Below, in pieces: positions 52,469 to 60,789 of a stretch of 64,000 nucleotides of DNA. The stretch lies in assembly GCF_002210105.1 (NCBI RefSeq), contig NZ_AQQU01000001.1:284501-348500 (forward strand). Direction: 5' to 3'. Source of the DNA: Oceanicola sp. 22II-s10i (GTDB taxonomy: Bacteria; Pseudomonadota; Alphaproteobacteria; Rhodobacterales; Rhodobacteraceae). The notes beneath the pieces were generated by a model that worked only from the letters and a program-made list of their open reading frames with translations, ran no database searches and was not told the origin of the DNA. A program made the translations under genes and the position numbers. The first letter of the stretch is position 1, and each line of letters starts with the position of its first letter.

Positions 52469-53617
52469 ATGGAAAATTACGACGACATTCGCGCCGAGGT
52501 GGCCAAGCTCTGCGCGAACTTCCCCGGCGAATACTGGCGCAAGCTGGATCGCGACATGGCCTATCCGACCGATTTCGTGAACGCGCTGACAGAGGCGGGC
52601 TGGCTCGCCGCCCTGATCCCCGAGGAATACGGCGGGTCGGGCCTGCCGCTCTCTGCCGCCGCCGCGATTCTCGAGGAGATCCAGCGGCAGGGCGCCAACG
52701 GCGGCGCCTGCCACGCGCAGATGTACATCATGGGCGCGCTGCTGCGGCACGGGAACGAAAAGCAGAAACAGGAATACCTGCCCAAGATCGCCACCGGCGA
52801 ACTGCGCCTGCAGGCCTTCGGCGTGACCGAACCGACGAGCGGCACCGACACGACCTCGCTGCGGACGACCGCGGTCAAGCAGGGCGACCATTACGTGGTG
52901 AACGGCCAGAAGATCTGGACCTCCCGCGCCGAACATTCAGACCTGATGCTGCTGCTGGCCCGGACGACGCCCAAGGACCAGGTGACCAAACGCACCGATG
53001 GCCTGTCGGTCTTCGTCGTCGACATGCGCGAGGCGCTGAAGGATGGCATGACCATCCGCCCGATCCGCACGATGATGAACCATTCGACGACCGAGGTCTT
53101 CTTCGAGAACGTCAAGGTTCCGGCGGAGAACCTCGTGGGCGAAGAGGGCAAGGGCTTCCGCTACATCCTCTCGGGCATGAACGCGGAGCGGATCCTGATC
53201 GCCGCCGAATGCGTGGGCGACGCCAAGTGGTTCATCGAGAAGGCGACCAACTACGCCAACGAACGCTCGATCTTCGGCGGGCCGATCGGCCGCAACCAGG
53301 GCGTCCAGTTCCCGATCGCGCGGGCCTATGCCCAGATGCGCGCCGCGGAACTGATGGTGAAGGAAGCGGCGCGCAAGTTCGAGGCGGGCGAGAACTGCGG
53401 GCCCGAGGCGAACATGGCCAAGATGCTGGCGGCAGAAGCCTCGTGGGCGGCAGCCGAGAGCTGCGTCCAGACGCACGGCGGCTTCGGCTTTGCCGAGGAA
53501 TACGACGTGGAGCGCAAGTTCCGCGAGACCCGCCTCTACCAGGTCGCGCCGATCTCGACCAACTTGATCCTCAGCTTCATCTCCGAGCACGTCCTCGGGA
53601 TGCCGCGGAGCTACTGA
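52469..53617 (+). CDS. acyl-CoA dehydrogenase, variant lacking the C-terminal catalytic Glu
   Basis: 382 residues. FAD/substrate blocks GVTEPTSGTDTTSLRTTAVK, DGLSVFVVDMREALKDGMTI, and SIFGGPIGRNQGVQFPIARA. At the C-terminus the usual YEGT is replaced by YQVAPISTNLI, so the base must be elsewhere or the chemistry differs. ATG 52469 is preferred because GGAGG lies before it; ATG 52457 overlaps that site. Overlaps the CoA-transferase start by 1 nt, so the two are coupled. Confidence 0.9.
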   Translation: MENYDDIRAEVAKLCANFPGEYWRKLDRDMAYPTDFVNALTEAGWLAALIPEEYGGSGLPLSAAAAILEEIQRQGANGGACHAQMYIMGALLRHGNEKQKQEYLPKIATGELRLQAFGVTEPTSGTDTTSLRTTAVKQGDHYVVNGQKIWTSRAEHSDLMLLLARTTPKDQVTKRTDGLSVFVVDMREALKDGMTIRPIRTMMNHSTTEVFFENVKVPAENLVGEEGKGFRYILSGMNAERILIAAECVGDAKWFIEKATNYANERSIFGGPIGRNQGVQFPIARAYAQMRAAELMVKEAARKFEAGENCGPEANMAKMLAAEASWAAAESCVQTHGGFGFAEEYDVERKFRETRLYQVAPISTNLILSFISEHVLGMPRSY

Positions 53618-54714
53618 TGCAGCCCCTCAAGGGACTGAAGGTGGTGGCCGTCGAACAGGCGGTCGCTGCACCTTTCGCCACCGGGCGGCTGGCCGATGCG
53701 GGCGCCGAGGTCATCAAGATCGAACGGCCCACGGGCGATTTCGCGCGGGGTTACGACGACACCGCAGCGGGCCAGTCGAGCTATTTCGTCTGGCTCAACC
53801 GGGGCAAGCGGTCCGAGGTGCTGGACCTTGCCTCGGACGAGGGTCGCAAGGCGCTGCGGGCCCTGATCGCGGATGCCGACGTGCTGGTCCAGAACCTCAA
53901 GCCCGGCGCCATGGCCCGGATGGGGCTGGACCCTGCCGATCTGCGCGCGGCCTATCCGCGCCTGATCACCTGCTGCATCTCGGGCTATGGCGAGACCGGA
54001 CCGATGGCCGACCGCAAGGCCTATGACCTGCTGATTCAGGCGGAATCGGGCCTGTCCTCGATTACCGGGGGCCCGGACGAGCCATCGCGTGTCGGCGTCT
54101 CCATCGTGGACATCGCCACCGGGGCCACGGCCCATGCCGCGATCCTCGAGGCGCTGATCCAGCGCAGCATCACCGGCAAGAGCGTCGGCATCCATGTCTC
54201 GATGTTCGACGTCATGGCCGACTGGATGGCGGTGCCGCTGCTGCAGCACGAGGGCGGCAAGACGCCGAAACGCGTGGGCCTCGCGCATCCGTCCATCGCG
54301 CCCTACGGCGCCTTCTCGGGCAGCGACGGGTCGGTTTTTCTGATCTCGGTCCAGTCGGAGCGGGAGTGGCAGAGCCTCTGCACCCATGTTTTGGGTGACA
54401 GCGACATCCCCAAGGATCCCCGCTTTGCCTCGACCGTTGCGCGGGTCACCAACCGGGCCGAAACGGACGCGCTGGTTGCGGCCGCCTTCGCCAGGCGCAC
54501 GGGCCAAGAGCTGGTCGCCGACCTGACCCGTGCGGACACGGCCTTTGCGCAGGTGAACGACATGGCGGGCCTTTCGGCGCATCCGCACCTGCGGCGCGTC
54601 ACGGTCGCGACGCCGAACGGGCCGGTCAACCTGCCGGCGCCTGCCGCGATCTTCAGTGACGGCACGCGCAGGCTCGGGCCGGTTCCGGCCATCGGCGAAA
54701 CCCCGGAGGAGTGA
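53617..54714 (+). CDS. CaiB/BaiF family (class III) CoA-transferase
   Basis: 365 residues. N-terminus KGLKVVAVEQAVAAPFATGR; GAEVIKIERPTGDFARGYD is the CoA-site block; the catalytic Asp137 is in AYDLLIQAESG. The family moves CoA between acids without free ATP use. Second gene of acyl-CoA dehydrogenase-CaiB-MaoC, coupled to the first by ATGA-type overlap. Partner acid unknown. Confidence 0.94.
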   Translation: MQPLKGLKVVAVEQAVAAPFATGRLADAGAEVIKIERPTGDFARGYDDTAAGQSSYFVWLNRGKRSEVLDLASDEGRKALRALIADADVLVQNLKPGAMARMGLDPADLRAAYPRLITCCISGYGETGPMADRKAYDLLIQAESGLSSITGGPDEPSRVGVSIVDIATGATAHAAILEALIQRSITGKSVGIHVSMFDVMADWMAVPLLQHEGGKTPKRVGLAHPSIAPYGAFSGSDGSVFLISVQSEREWQSLCTHVLGDSDIPKDPRFASTVARVTNRAETDALVAAAFARRTGQELVADLTRADTAFAQVNDMAGLSAHPHLRRVTVATPNGPVNLPAPAAIFSDGTRRLGPVPAIGETPEE

Positions 54715-54718
54715 GGCA

Positions 54719-55558
54719 ATGACCGACATCGACATCGACCACCTGCGGACGTGGATCGGCAAGGAGGAGGCGGTCGAGGAACTGCTCTCCGACGACCTCG
54801 TCCGCCGGTTCAACGCCGTCACCGGCTATGCCGCGCCCGCCGACAGGACCGGCGGCCGCCCGGCGCCGCAGCTGGTGCATCTGTGCCTCGCCCCGCCGGT
54901 AGCACCCAACGATCAACTCGGGCCCGACGGCCATCCGGCGCGGGGCGGCTTCCTGCCGCCGGTGCCGCTGCCAAACCGGATGTGGGCGGGCGGCGAGATG
55001 CGGTTCCTGCGCGAACTCAGCACCGGGCGGATGGTGAAGCGCCATTCCACGATCGAGGACGTGGTGCTGAAGCAGGGGCGCACGGGGCCGCTGTGCTTTG
55101 TCACCGTCAGGCACCGGATCAAGGACAGCCAGGGCGTCGCGATCGAGGAACGGCAGGACATCGTCTATCGCGAGGCGACGTCGGGCCCCGCGCCGACGCG
55201 CCCCGCCGCCGCGCCCGGCGCGCATCACGAGGTCGTCCGCGCGGATTCCGTGGTTCTGTTCCGCTACTCGGCGATCACCTTCAACGGGCACCGCATCCAC
55301 TACGACCAGCCCTACGTCACGCAGGTCGAGGGCTATCCGGGCCTGATCGTGCACGGCCCGCTGCAGGCGACATGGCTCTGCCACCTCGCCGAACGTCTGA
55401 AGGGCAAGCCGCCCGCGAAGTTCACGTTCCGCAGCCTCGGGCCGCTCTTCGACGTCGACACCGTGACGCTGAACGCGGAAGAGGACGGCGATGCGCTGCG
55501 CCTGTGGACCGCCGCCGAGGGCGGGCCGGTCGCGATGGAAGCCCGCGCCGAATGGTGA
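54719..55558 (+). CDS. MaoC/HTD2-type acyl-CoA hydratase (mesaconyl-CoA hydratase-like)
   Basis: 279 residues of the double hot-dog 'FAS1-like dehydratase' type. The first hot-dog includes PQLVHLCLAPPVAPNDQLGP and GGFLPPVPLPNRMWAGGEMR. The second contains FRYSAITFNGHRIHYDQPYV with the catalytic Asp/His set and GLIVHGPLQATWL. Similar enzymes hydrate mesaconyl-C4-CoA, itaconyl-CoA or related C5 unsaturated acids; the exact substrate is open. It follows the CoA-transferase by 4 nt. Confidence 0.88.
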   Translation: MTDIDIDHLRTWIGKEEAVEELLSDDLVRRFNAVTGYAAPADRTGGRPAPQLVHLCLAPPVAPNDQLGPDGHPARGGFLPPVPLPNRMWAGGEMRFLRELSTGRMVKRHSTIEDVVLKQGRTGPLCFVTVRHRIKDSQGVAIEERQDIVYREATSGPAPTRPAAAPGAHHEVVRADSVVLFRYSAITFNGHRIHYDQPYVTQVEGYPGLIVHGPLQATWLCHLAERLKGKPPAKFTFRSLGPLFDVDTVTLNAEEDGDALRLWTAAEGGPVAMEARAEW

Positions 55559-55600
55559 GTCGCAAATAGCGGATTGATCGGCTCGCGAAAGCGGCCATTA

Positions 55601-55628
55601 CTGGAACCTCCGGTCCCGGAGGTTCCAG
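55601..55628 (+). promoter_or_regulatory. 13-bp hairpin sequestering the ribosome site of the SDR gene
   Basis: CTGGAACCTCCGG (55601-55613) is the exact complement of CCGGAGGTTCCAG (55616-55628). The second arm contains the GGAGG ribosome site (55618-55622) and the first base of the GTG start. In mRNA the stem would hide both, so translation needs unfolding by a ribosome, protein, RNA or ligand. It lies 42 nt past the MaoC stop. Confidence 0.75.
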
Positions 55629-56494
55629 TGCCCGACATCGCGATACTCGGCGCCAATGGCGTCTATGCCCGTCACCTGATGCCCCGGCTGACCGAGGACG
55701 GCATCCGCGTCCGCGCCATCGTCCGCCGCCCCGAGGCCGCTGGCGCGGCCCGCGCCGCCGGGGCCGAGATCGCCGAGGCGGATATCTTCGACCACGAAAG
55801 CCTCGTCCGCGCGCTGGACGGCTGTTCCACCTGCATCAACCTTGCCACCTCTCTGCCCGGCCCCTCGGGTCGCGGTGACTTCGCGGCCAACGACCGGCTC
55901 AGGCGTGACGGGGTGCCCGTGCTGATCTCGGCCTGCCAGGACGCGGGTGTGGCGCGGCTGGTGCAGCAGTCCATCGCGATGGTCTGCAACGGGGGCGACC
56001 GCGTCATGCGCGGCAACGAAAGCCCCGAGCCGCAGGGCAACCCGCTGGCCACCGAGGCCCTGCGCGCGGCGCTGGAGATGGAGACGGCGGTGCGCAGCGC
56101 GCCGCTGGACCACATGATCCTGCGGGGCGGGTTGTTCTACGGTCCGGGCACCGGGTTCGACGAGGCATGGGTTGCGCAGGCCGTGGCGGGCAAGCTGCGG
56201 CTGCCGGCGGAGCCCGACAATTGGGTCACGCTGGTGCACATCTCGGACATGGCCGAGGCTACCGTCTCAGCCCTGCGCCATTGGCAGGCGCGCGAAACCA
56301 TCGCGGTGACGGACGATCAGCCGACGACGTGGCGGCGGCTGTTCACCCATGTCTGCACGCAGGTCGGGGCCGAGGCGCCGGAACCCGGCGACCGGCCGGG
56401 CTTCGGGTCGTTCCGGGTCAGCAACGAACGCGCGCGGAACCTGCTGAACTGGGCCCCGCGCTATTCGTCCTATGCTTCGGGCCTCGCCCGCTAG
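55628..56494 (+). CDS. NAD(P)-binding extended SDR protein (GTG start)
   Basis: 288 residues. Rossmann motif IAILGANGVYARHLMPRL (G-A-N-G-x-x-A) at the N-terminus. A later FYGPGTGFDEAW and a C-terminal epimerase-like region (RVSNERARNLLNWAPRY) place it with atypical extended SDRs of the NAD(P)H-binding/epimerase type. The start is GTG 55628 with GGAGG seven bases before it; the longer open frame from 55574 runs through the hairpin. Reaction unknown. Converges with a crotonase gene, 4-nt gap. Confidence 0.85.
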   Translation: MPDIAILGANGVYARHLMPRLTEDGIRVRAIVRRPEAAGAARAAGAEIAEADIFDHESLVRALDGCSTCINLATSLPGPSGRGDFAANDRLRRDGVPVLISACQDAGVARLVQQSIAMVCNGGDRVMRGNESPEPQGNPLATEALRAALEMETAVRSAPLDHMILRGGLFYGPGTGFDEAWVAQAVAGKLRLPAEPDNWVTLVHISDMAEATVSALRHWQARETIAVTDDQPTTWRRLFTHVCTQVGAEAPEPGDRPGFGSFRVSNERARNLLNWAPRYSSYASGLAR

Positions 56495-56498
56495 GGGC

Positions 56499-57290
56499 TC
56501 AGCCGAACTTGGCCGGGCGCTTTTCCATGTTGGCGCGGATCACTTCCTTCTGGTGATCGCCGCCGATCAGGTTCGCCTGCTCGCGGCTTTCCTCCAGCAG
56601 CACGGCCTTTTCGTCGGCCCCGCTCTCGATGAAGTCGATCAGCCGCTTGGCCGCCCGGATGGCGGAGGGCGACTTGCCCGCGATCACCTGCGCGATCTCC
56701 ATCGCGCGGGCCAGCGGATCGTCCGCCAGCTCGGTCACGAGACCCAGTTCCAGCCCCTTGGTCGCGGGAATGATGTCCGCCGTGTAGGTCAGGTAACGCA
56801 GCACGTCGGACCGCAGGATGTGGCGGAAGATCGGCATGCCGCCCATGTCGGGGACGAGGCCCCATTTCATCTCCATGATCGACAGCTTGGCGTCCGGCGC
56901 GGCGACGCGGATGTCGGCCCCGATGGCCAGCTGCATCCCGGCCCCGAAGGCCACGCCATGCACCGCCGCGATCACCGGCACCGGCAGTTCGCGCCAGACG
57001 GTCGAGACGCGCTGGCTGATGTTCGACAGCCCGTGCGTCCGCACCATCATCCGGCGTACCGGGTCTTCCTTGGTCATCGAGCCGAAGCTCGCCATGTCGA
57101 GCCCGGCGCAGAAGGCACGGCCCTCGCCCGACAGGACGACGACACGGACATCGTCGCGGTCCATCAGGCTTTCGCCCGCCTCGACGATGGCCTTTTTCAT
57201 CTCGGGATCCACGGCGTTCATCTTGTCCGCCCGGATCAGCGTGACCTTTGCGATATGGTCCTCGACCACCACGGAAACGCGATCGTTCAT
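56499..57290 (-). CDS. enoyl-CoA hydratase/isomerase (crotonase) family protein
   Basis: 263 residues. AKVTLIRADKMNAVDPEMKK, AFCAGLDMASFGSM (oxyanion strand), VPVIAAVHGVAFGAGMQLAI, and IMEMKWGLVPDMGGMPIF. The first acid/base Glu position is Gln (GAGMQLA), while the second is Glu (IMEMKWG), so it may be an isomerase or a one-base hydratase rather than a classic crotonase. GGAGG precedes ATG 57290. It belongs with the CoA-thioester cluster. Confidence 0.9.
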   Translation of the reverse strand: MNDRVSVVVEDHIAKVTLIRADKMNAVDPEMKKAIVEAGESLMDRDDVRVVVLSGEGRAFCAGLDMASFGSMTKEDPVRRMMVRTHGLSNISQRVSTVWRELPVPVIAAVHGVAFGAGMQLAIGADIRVAAPDAKLSIMEMKWGLVPDMGGMPIFRHILRSDVLRYLTYTADIIPATKGLELGLVTELADDPLARAMEIAQVIAGKSPSAIRAAKRLIDFIESGADEKAVLLEESREQANLIGGDHQKEVIRANMEKRPAKFG

Positions 57291-57408
57291 TCTGTTGTCC
57301 TCCTGCAACCTGACGTTGGCGCGACTGCACCGCATCCGCGCGCCAAGGTCCAGCCCCGGCATGCGGATTTCACTGGACGAGTGCCCCGGACCGGATCTAA
57401 TTCGCGCC

Positions 57409-58518
57409 ATGACCGGACCTCGCCTGACACCCCTCGTCGCCTCGCTGCCCGCCACCGTTCCCTTCGTGGGCCCGGAGGAACTGGAACGCCGCCGGGGCGC
57501 GCCCTTCGACACCCGCCTCGGGGCGAACGAAAACGTCTTCGGGCCCTCGCCCAAGGCCATCGCGGCGATGGAGACGGCGGCCGGTGCGATCTGGCAATAC
57601 GGCGACCCGACCAGCCATGACCTGCGCACGGCGCTGGCCGCGCATCACGGCTGCGGGATGGAGAACATTGTCGTCGGCGAAGGGATCGACGGACTGCTCG
57701 GATACCTCGTGCGGATGCTGGTGGCCGAGGGCGACGTGGTCGTCACCTCGGCCGGGGCCTATCCGACGTTCAACTACCATGTGGTCGGCTACGGCGGACG
57801 GCTGGAAACGGTGCCGTATCGTGACGATGCCGAGGATCTGCCGGCGCTGATCGAAAAGGCCCGCGCGACCGGCGCGCGGCTGATCTATTTCGCCAACCCT
57901 GACAATCCGATGGGCAGCTACATGACCGGCGCCGCGGTGGCCGCCGCGCTGGACGCGCTGCCCGCTGACACCTTGCTGATCCTCGACGAAGCCTATGCGG
58001 AGTTCGCTCCGGCTGACGCGGCCCTGCCGCTGCCGGTGGACGATCCGCGCGTGATCCGCATGCGCACCTTTTCCAAGGCCTACGGCATGGCGGGTGCACG
58101 GGTCGGCTATGCGCTCGGCCATCCGGAGCTGATCGGCGGCTTCGAGCGGGTGCGCAACCACTTCGGCATGAACCGCGCCGCGCAGATCGGCGCGCTTGCG
58201 GCGCTTCAGGATCAGGACTGGCTGGCACGCACGCAGGCGATGGTCATCGGCGCGCGTGAGCACATCGGGCGGATCGTCCGGGCGCATGGCCTGACGCCCC
58301 TGCCCTCGGCCACGAACTTCGTCACCGTCGACCTCGGCGGCACCGGCGATCTGGCCCGCGCGACCGTCGCGGCGATGGCCAAGCGCGGCGTGTTCATCCG
58401 CATGCCCTTCGTCGCGCTGCAGGACCGCTGCATCCGCATCACGTGCGGGACCGAGGCGGACCTTGCCCTGCTCGAAGCCGCGCTGCCCGCCGCCCTGGAC
58501 GAGGCGCGTCGCGCCTGA
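57409..58518 (+). CDS. histidinol-phosphate aminotransferase-like PLP enzyme
   Basis: 369 residues, fold-type I aminotransferase of the HisC branch. LGANENVFGPSPKAIAAMET, FANPDNPMGSYMTG, ILDEAYAEFA, and the PLP Lys223 in TFSKAYGMAGARVGYALG, with the C-terminal Arg in RCIRITCG. Position away from his genes means the substrate may differ (a paralog). ATG 57409 is chosen; ATG 57361 is a possible longer start, and neither has a strong ribosome site. Next to a small membrane protein seen with it in related genomes (recalled, not checked). Confidence 0.9.
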   Translation: MTGPRLTPLVASLPATVPFVGPEELERRRGAPFDTRLGANENVFGPSPKAIAAMETAAGAIWQYGDPTSHDLRTALAAHHGCGMENIVVGEGIDGLLGYLVRMLVAEGDVVVTSAGAYPTFNYHVVGYGGRLETVPYRDDAEDLPALIEKARATGARLIYFANPDNPMGSYMTGAAVAAALDALPADTLLILDEAYAEFAPADAALPLPVDDPRVIRMRTFSKAYGMAGARVGYALGHPELIGGFERVRNHFGMNRAAQIGALAALQDQDWLARTQAMVIGAREHIGRIVRAHGLTPLPSATNFVTVDLGGTGDLARATVAAMAKRGVFIRMPFVALQDRCIRITCGTEADLALLEAALPAALDEARRA

Positions 58519-58577
58519 CAGGTGACAGACGCCGCGTCCGCGTTATTCTTATCCATATGTGGTTGGATGAGGTGGCC

Positions 58578-58754
58578 ATGGACGACAAGCGGCCGTCAGC
58601 CCCAGATTATACGACAGCGGTGCTGTGGATGGGGCTCGTGAACCTGCTGTGGATGCTCGGCGTGATCTGGGCGATGTTCGGCATGCCCGCCGTCCTCGCG
58701 ACCGGCTACGCGCTCAATCGCGGGATCAGCTGGCTGTCGACACGGATGGGCTGA
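58578..58754 (+). CDS. 58-residue membrane protein
   Basis: Starts MDDKRPSAPDYTTAVLWMGL with GAGGTGG before ATG 58578. One or two hydrophobic segments (VNLLWMLGVIWAMFGMPAVL) and a short Arg tail RGISWLSTRMG. No domain known. Codon use and the clear ribosome site support a real gene, 59 nt downstream of the HisC-like gene and probably co-transcribed with it. It could be a regulator or a small membrane subunit; function not offered. Confidence 0.75.
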   Translation: MDDKRPSAPDYTTAVLWMGLVNLLWMLGVIWAMFGMPAVLATGYALNRGISWLSTRMG

Positions 58755-58765
58755 CGGCGGGGCGC

Positions 58766-59965
58766 TCAGCCCCGCGCGATCACCTCGGCCGCCGCCGACA
58801 GCGCGCCCGCGCCGAACGGGATGTCCAGCGCCCGCATCCCCGCCTCGACCACGCCCAGCAGGCCGAGGATCATGTGCGCGTTGACGTGGCCCATGTGGCC
58901 GAACCGGAAGAAGCCGTCGCCCTTGGGATCGTCGCGCTCCGCCATGCCGATGCCGAGGCCCAGCACGACGCCGGCCTGCGTCTCGGTCCATTTCCGCAGC
59001 CGCGCGCCGTTGTCGCCGCCGAGGCCGAGCGCGGTGACCGCATGGCTGCGATCCTTGCGGTCGGCGATGTTCAGCGTCATCGGCCCGCCCTGGCCCCATG
59101 TCTCGCAGGCGGCCCAGATCGCCTCGGCCAGAACGGCGTGGCGATGCCAGATCGCCTCCATCCCCTCGGCGTGGATCATGTCCAGCGACTTGCGCAGGCC
59201 ATAGACGTGGTGCGTGGCCGAGGTGCCGCCGAAATACTGGTAGGCCCAGTCGGGTTCCGCGCGCGGGCCCCAGTCCCAGTAGCGCGAGACCTCGCCGTTG
59301 CGGGCACGGGCGGCGGCCTTGGCCTTTTCGTTGTAGAAGACGAAGCCGAGGCCCGGCGGGACCATCAGGCCCTTCTGGCTGCCAGTGACGGCGATGTCGA
59401 CGCCGTCGGCGTCCATCTCGAACCGGTCGCAGGCCATCGAGGCGATGCAGTCGGCCATCAGCAGCGCCGGGTGGCCCGCCGCGTCGATCGCGGCGCGCAG
59501 GACGCCGGCCTCGTTGCGGACCGAGGTCGCGGTATCGACGTGGCTGAACAGGACAGCCTTGATCCGGTGCTCCTTGTCCGCGCGCAGGGCCTCTTCGATC
59601 CGGGCGGGGTCGATGGGGCTTTTCAGGCCGAAGTCGACCTTCTCGATCTCCAGCCCCACGCCGACGCCCTGATCCGCCCAGCCATGGCCGAAGCGGCCGG
59701 TGACGGCGACCAGCACCTTGTCACCGGGCCGCAGCGCGTTCGACAGCGCCGCTTCCCATGCACCGTGGCCGTTGCACATGTACATCGCCGCATAGCCGTC
59801 GGTCCGCGCCACCTTCTTGAGGTCGACCAGCAGCGAGGCCATCAGGTCGACGATCTCGCCCTCGTAGATATTGGGCGAGGGGATGTGCATGGCCTGAAGC
59901 ACCGGGTCCGGCATGACGGACGGGCCGGGAATGGCGAGGTAGGGGCGGCCAGCGGCGAGGGACAT
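58766..59965 (-). CDS. class V aminotransferase (serine-glyoxylate/alanine-glyoxylate type)
   Basis: 399 residues, fold-type I, AGXT-like. N-terminus GRPYLAIPGPSVMPDPVLQA with the PGPS motif. The PLP Lys198 is in TGSQKGLMVPPGLGF, preceded by DCIASMACDRFEMDADGVD with the PLP-contacting Asp. The C-terminal GHVNAHMILGLLGVVEAGMR is typical. It probably uses glyoxylate as acceptor. Start ATG 59965 from homology; an open frame extends to 60109. Confidence 0.93.
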   Translation of the reverse strand: MSLAAGRPYLAIPGPSVMPDPVLQAMHIPSPNIYEGEIVDLMASLLVDLKKVARTDGYAAMYMCNGHGAWEAALSNALRPGDKVLVAVTGRFGHGWADQGVGVGLEIEKVDFGLKSPIDPARIEEALRADKEHRIKAVLFSHVDTATSVRNEAGVLRAAIDAAGHPALLMADCIASMACDRFEMDADGVDIAVTGSQKGLMVPPGLGFVFYNEKAKAAARARNGEVSRYWDWGPRAEPDWAYQYFGGTSATHHVYGLRKSLDMIHAEGMEAIWHRHAVLAEAIWAACETWGQGGPMTLNIADRKDRSHAVTALGLGGDNGARLRKWTETQAGVVLGLGIGMAERDDPKGDGFFRFGHMGHVNAHMILGLLGVVEAGMRALDIPFGAGALSAAAEVIARG

Positions 59966-60113
59966 GGGAAGGACTCCGGCGGAATATTCAACCCGCGCAG
60001 CTTTAGCGTGGCGTTCGGGAGGGTCAATTGCCCGCGATCCACTTCGGCGGAAACCTTGCGTGCGCTGGCGCAGGGCGGCTAAGTCGCAGGATCTTCCGGT
60101 GGATGGCACGGCA

Positions 60114-60785
60114 ATGGGATGGCTCGAACGGCTGCGGGAATGGGAACGGCGGTGGCGCTACGGCTACCGCACCGATTTCTCGACGCCGGAGGACCGGCGC
60201 CGGGCCGAGATCTACATCCGCTGGTTCGACCACGGCATCCTGCGCGGCCGCTGGACCAACGGGGCCGAGATCGCGCCGGGCGTGTTCCGGTCCAACCAAC
60301 CGACGCGGGCGCGCTATGCCGCTATGAAGGCGGCCGGTGTGCGCTCGGTTCTCAACCTGCGCGGGGACGAGGGCGACGGCCCGCCACTGCTGATGGCGCG
60401 GGAGGCCTGCGCCGCTTTGCGGTTGCATCATGTGGTCGCGCACCTGCCGGGCCGCCGTGCGCCTGCAGCAGAGGACATCCTGTCCCTGATCGCGATCTTC
60501 CGCGATATCGAACGGCCGTTCTTCATGCACTGCAAGTCAGGCGCGGACCGGAGCGGGTTTGCCGCCGCGATCTACCTCATGACCTGCGAAGGACGCAGCC
60601 CTGCCGAAGCGCGGCGGCAGCTTTCGGCGAGGCACCTGCATTTCGCCCGCAGCCGCGCGGGTGTGCTGGGACTGATCCTCGACCGTCACGCCGCATCAGG
60701 CCTGCCGCTGGAGACCTGGCTGCGCAAGGACTACGATCCGCAGGCGATACAGGCAGAGTTCGATCAGCGCCGCCGTCAGCGCTGA
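60114..60785 (+). CDS. tyrosine/dual-specificity protein phosphatase
   Basis: 223 residues. Active-site loop HCKSGADRSG with Cys140 and Arg146 (CX5R), preceded by the AGVRSVLNLRGDEGDGPPLL strand region. The N-terminal region RREWERRWRYG-like segment is basic. Related to bacterial Siw14/DSP phosphatases (possible phosphoinositide, phosphotyrosine or polyphosphate substrates). Start at ATG 60114; the open frame extends into noncoding DNA. Convergent with a glycosyltransferase (4-nt gap). Confidence 0.88.
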   Translation: MGWLERLREWERRWRYGYRTDFSTPEDRRRAEIYIRWFDHGILRGRWTNGAEIAPGVFRSNQPTRARYAAMKAAGVRSVLNLRGDEGDGPPLLMAREACAALRLHHVVAHLPGRRAPAAEDILSLIAIFRDIERPFFMHCKSGADRSGFAAAIYLMTCEGRSPAEARRQLSARHLHFARSRAGVLGLILDRHAASGLPLETWLRKDYDPQAIQAEFDQRRRQR

Positions 60786-60789
60786 TCCA

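Noticed and set aside
40745-57290. Beta-ketoadipate pathway cluster because of the CMD-like gene
   Set aside because: No pcaGH, pcaB, pcaD or pcaIJ genes were found; CMD-family members have many roles.
58547-58556. DnaA box (TTATCCATA)
   Set aside because: Single one-mismatch match, 8 nt before a coding start region, expected by chance.
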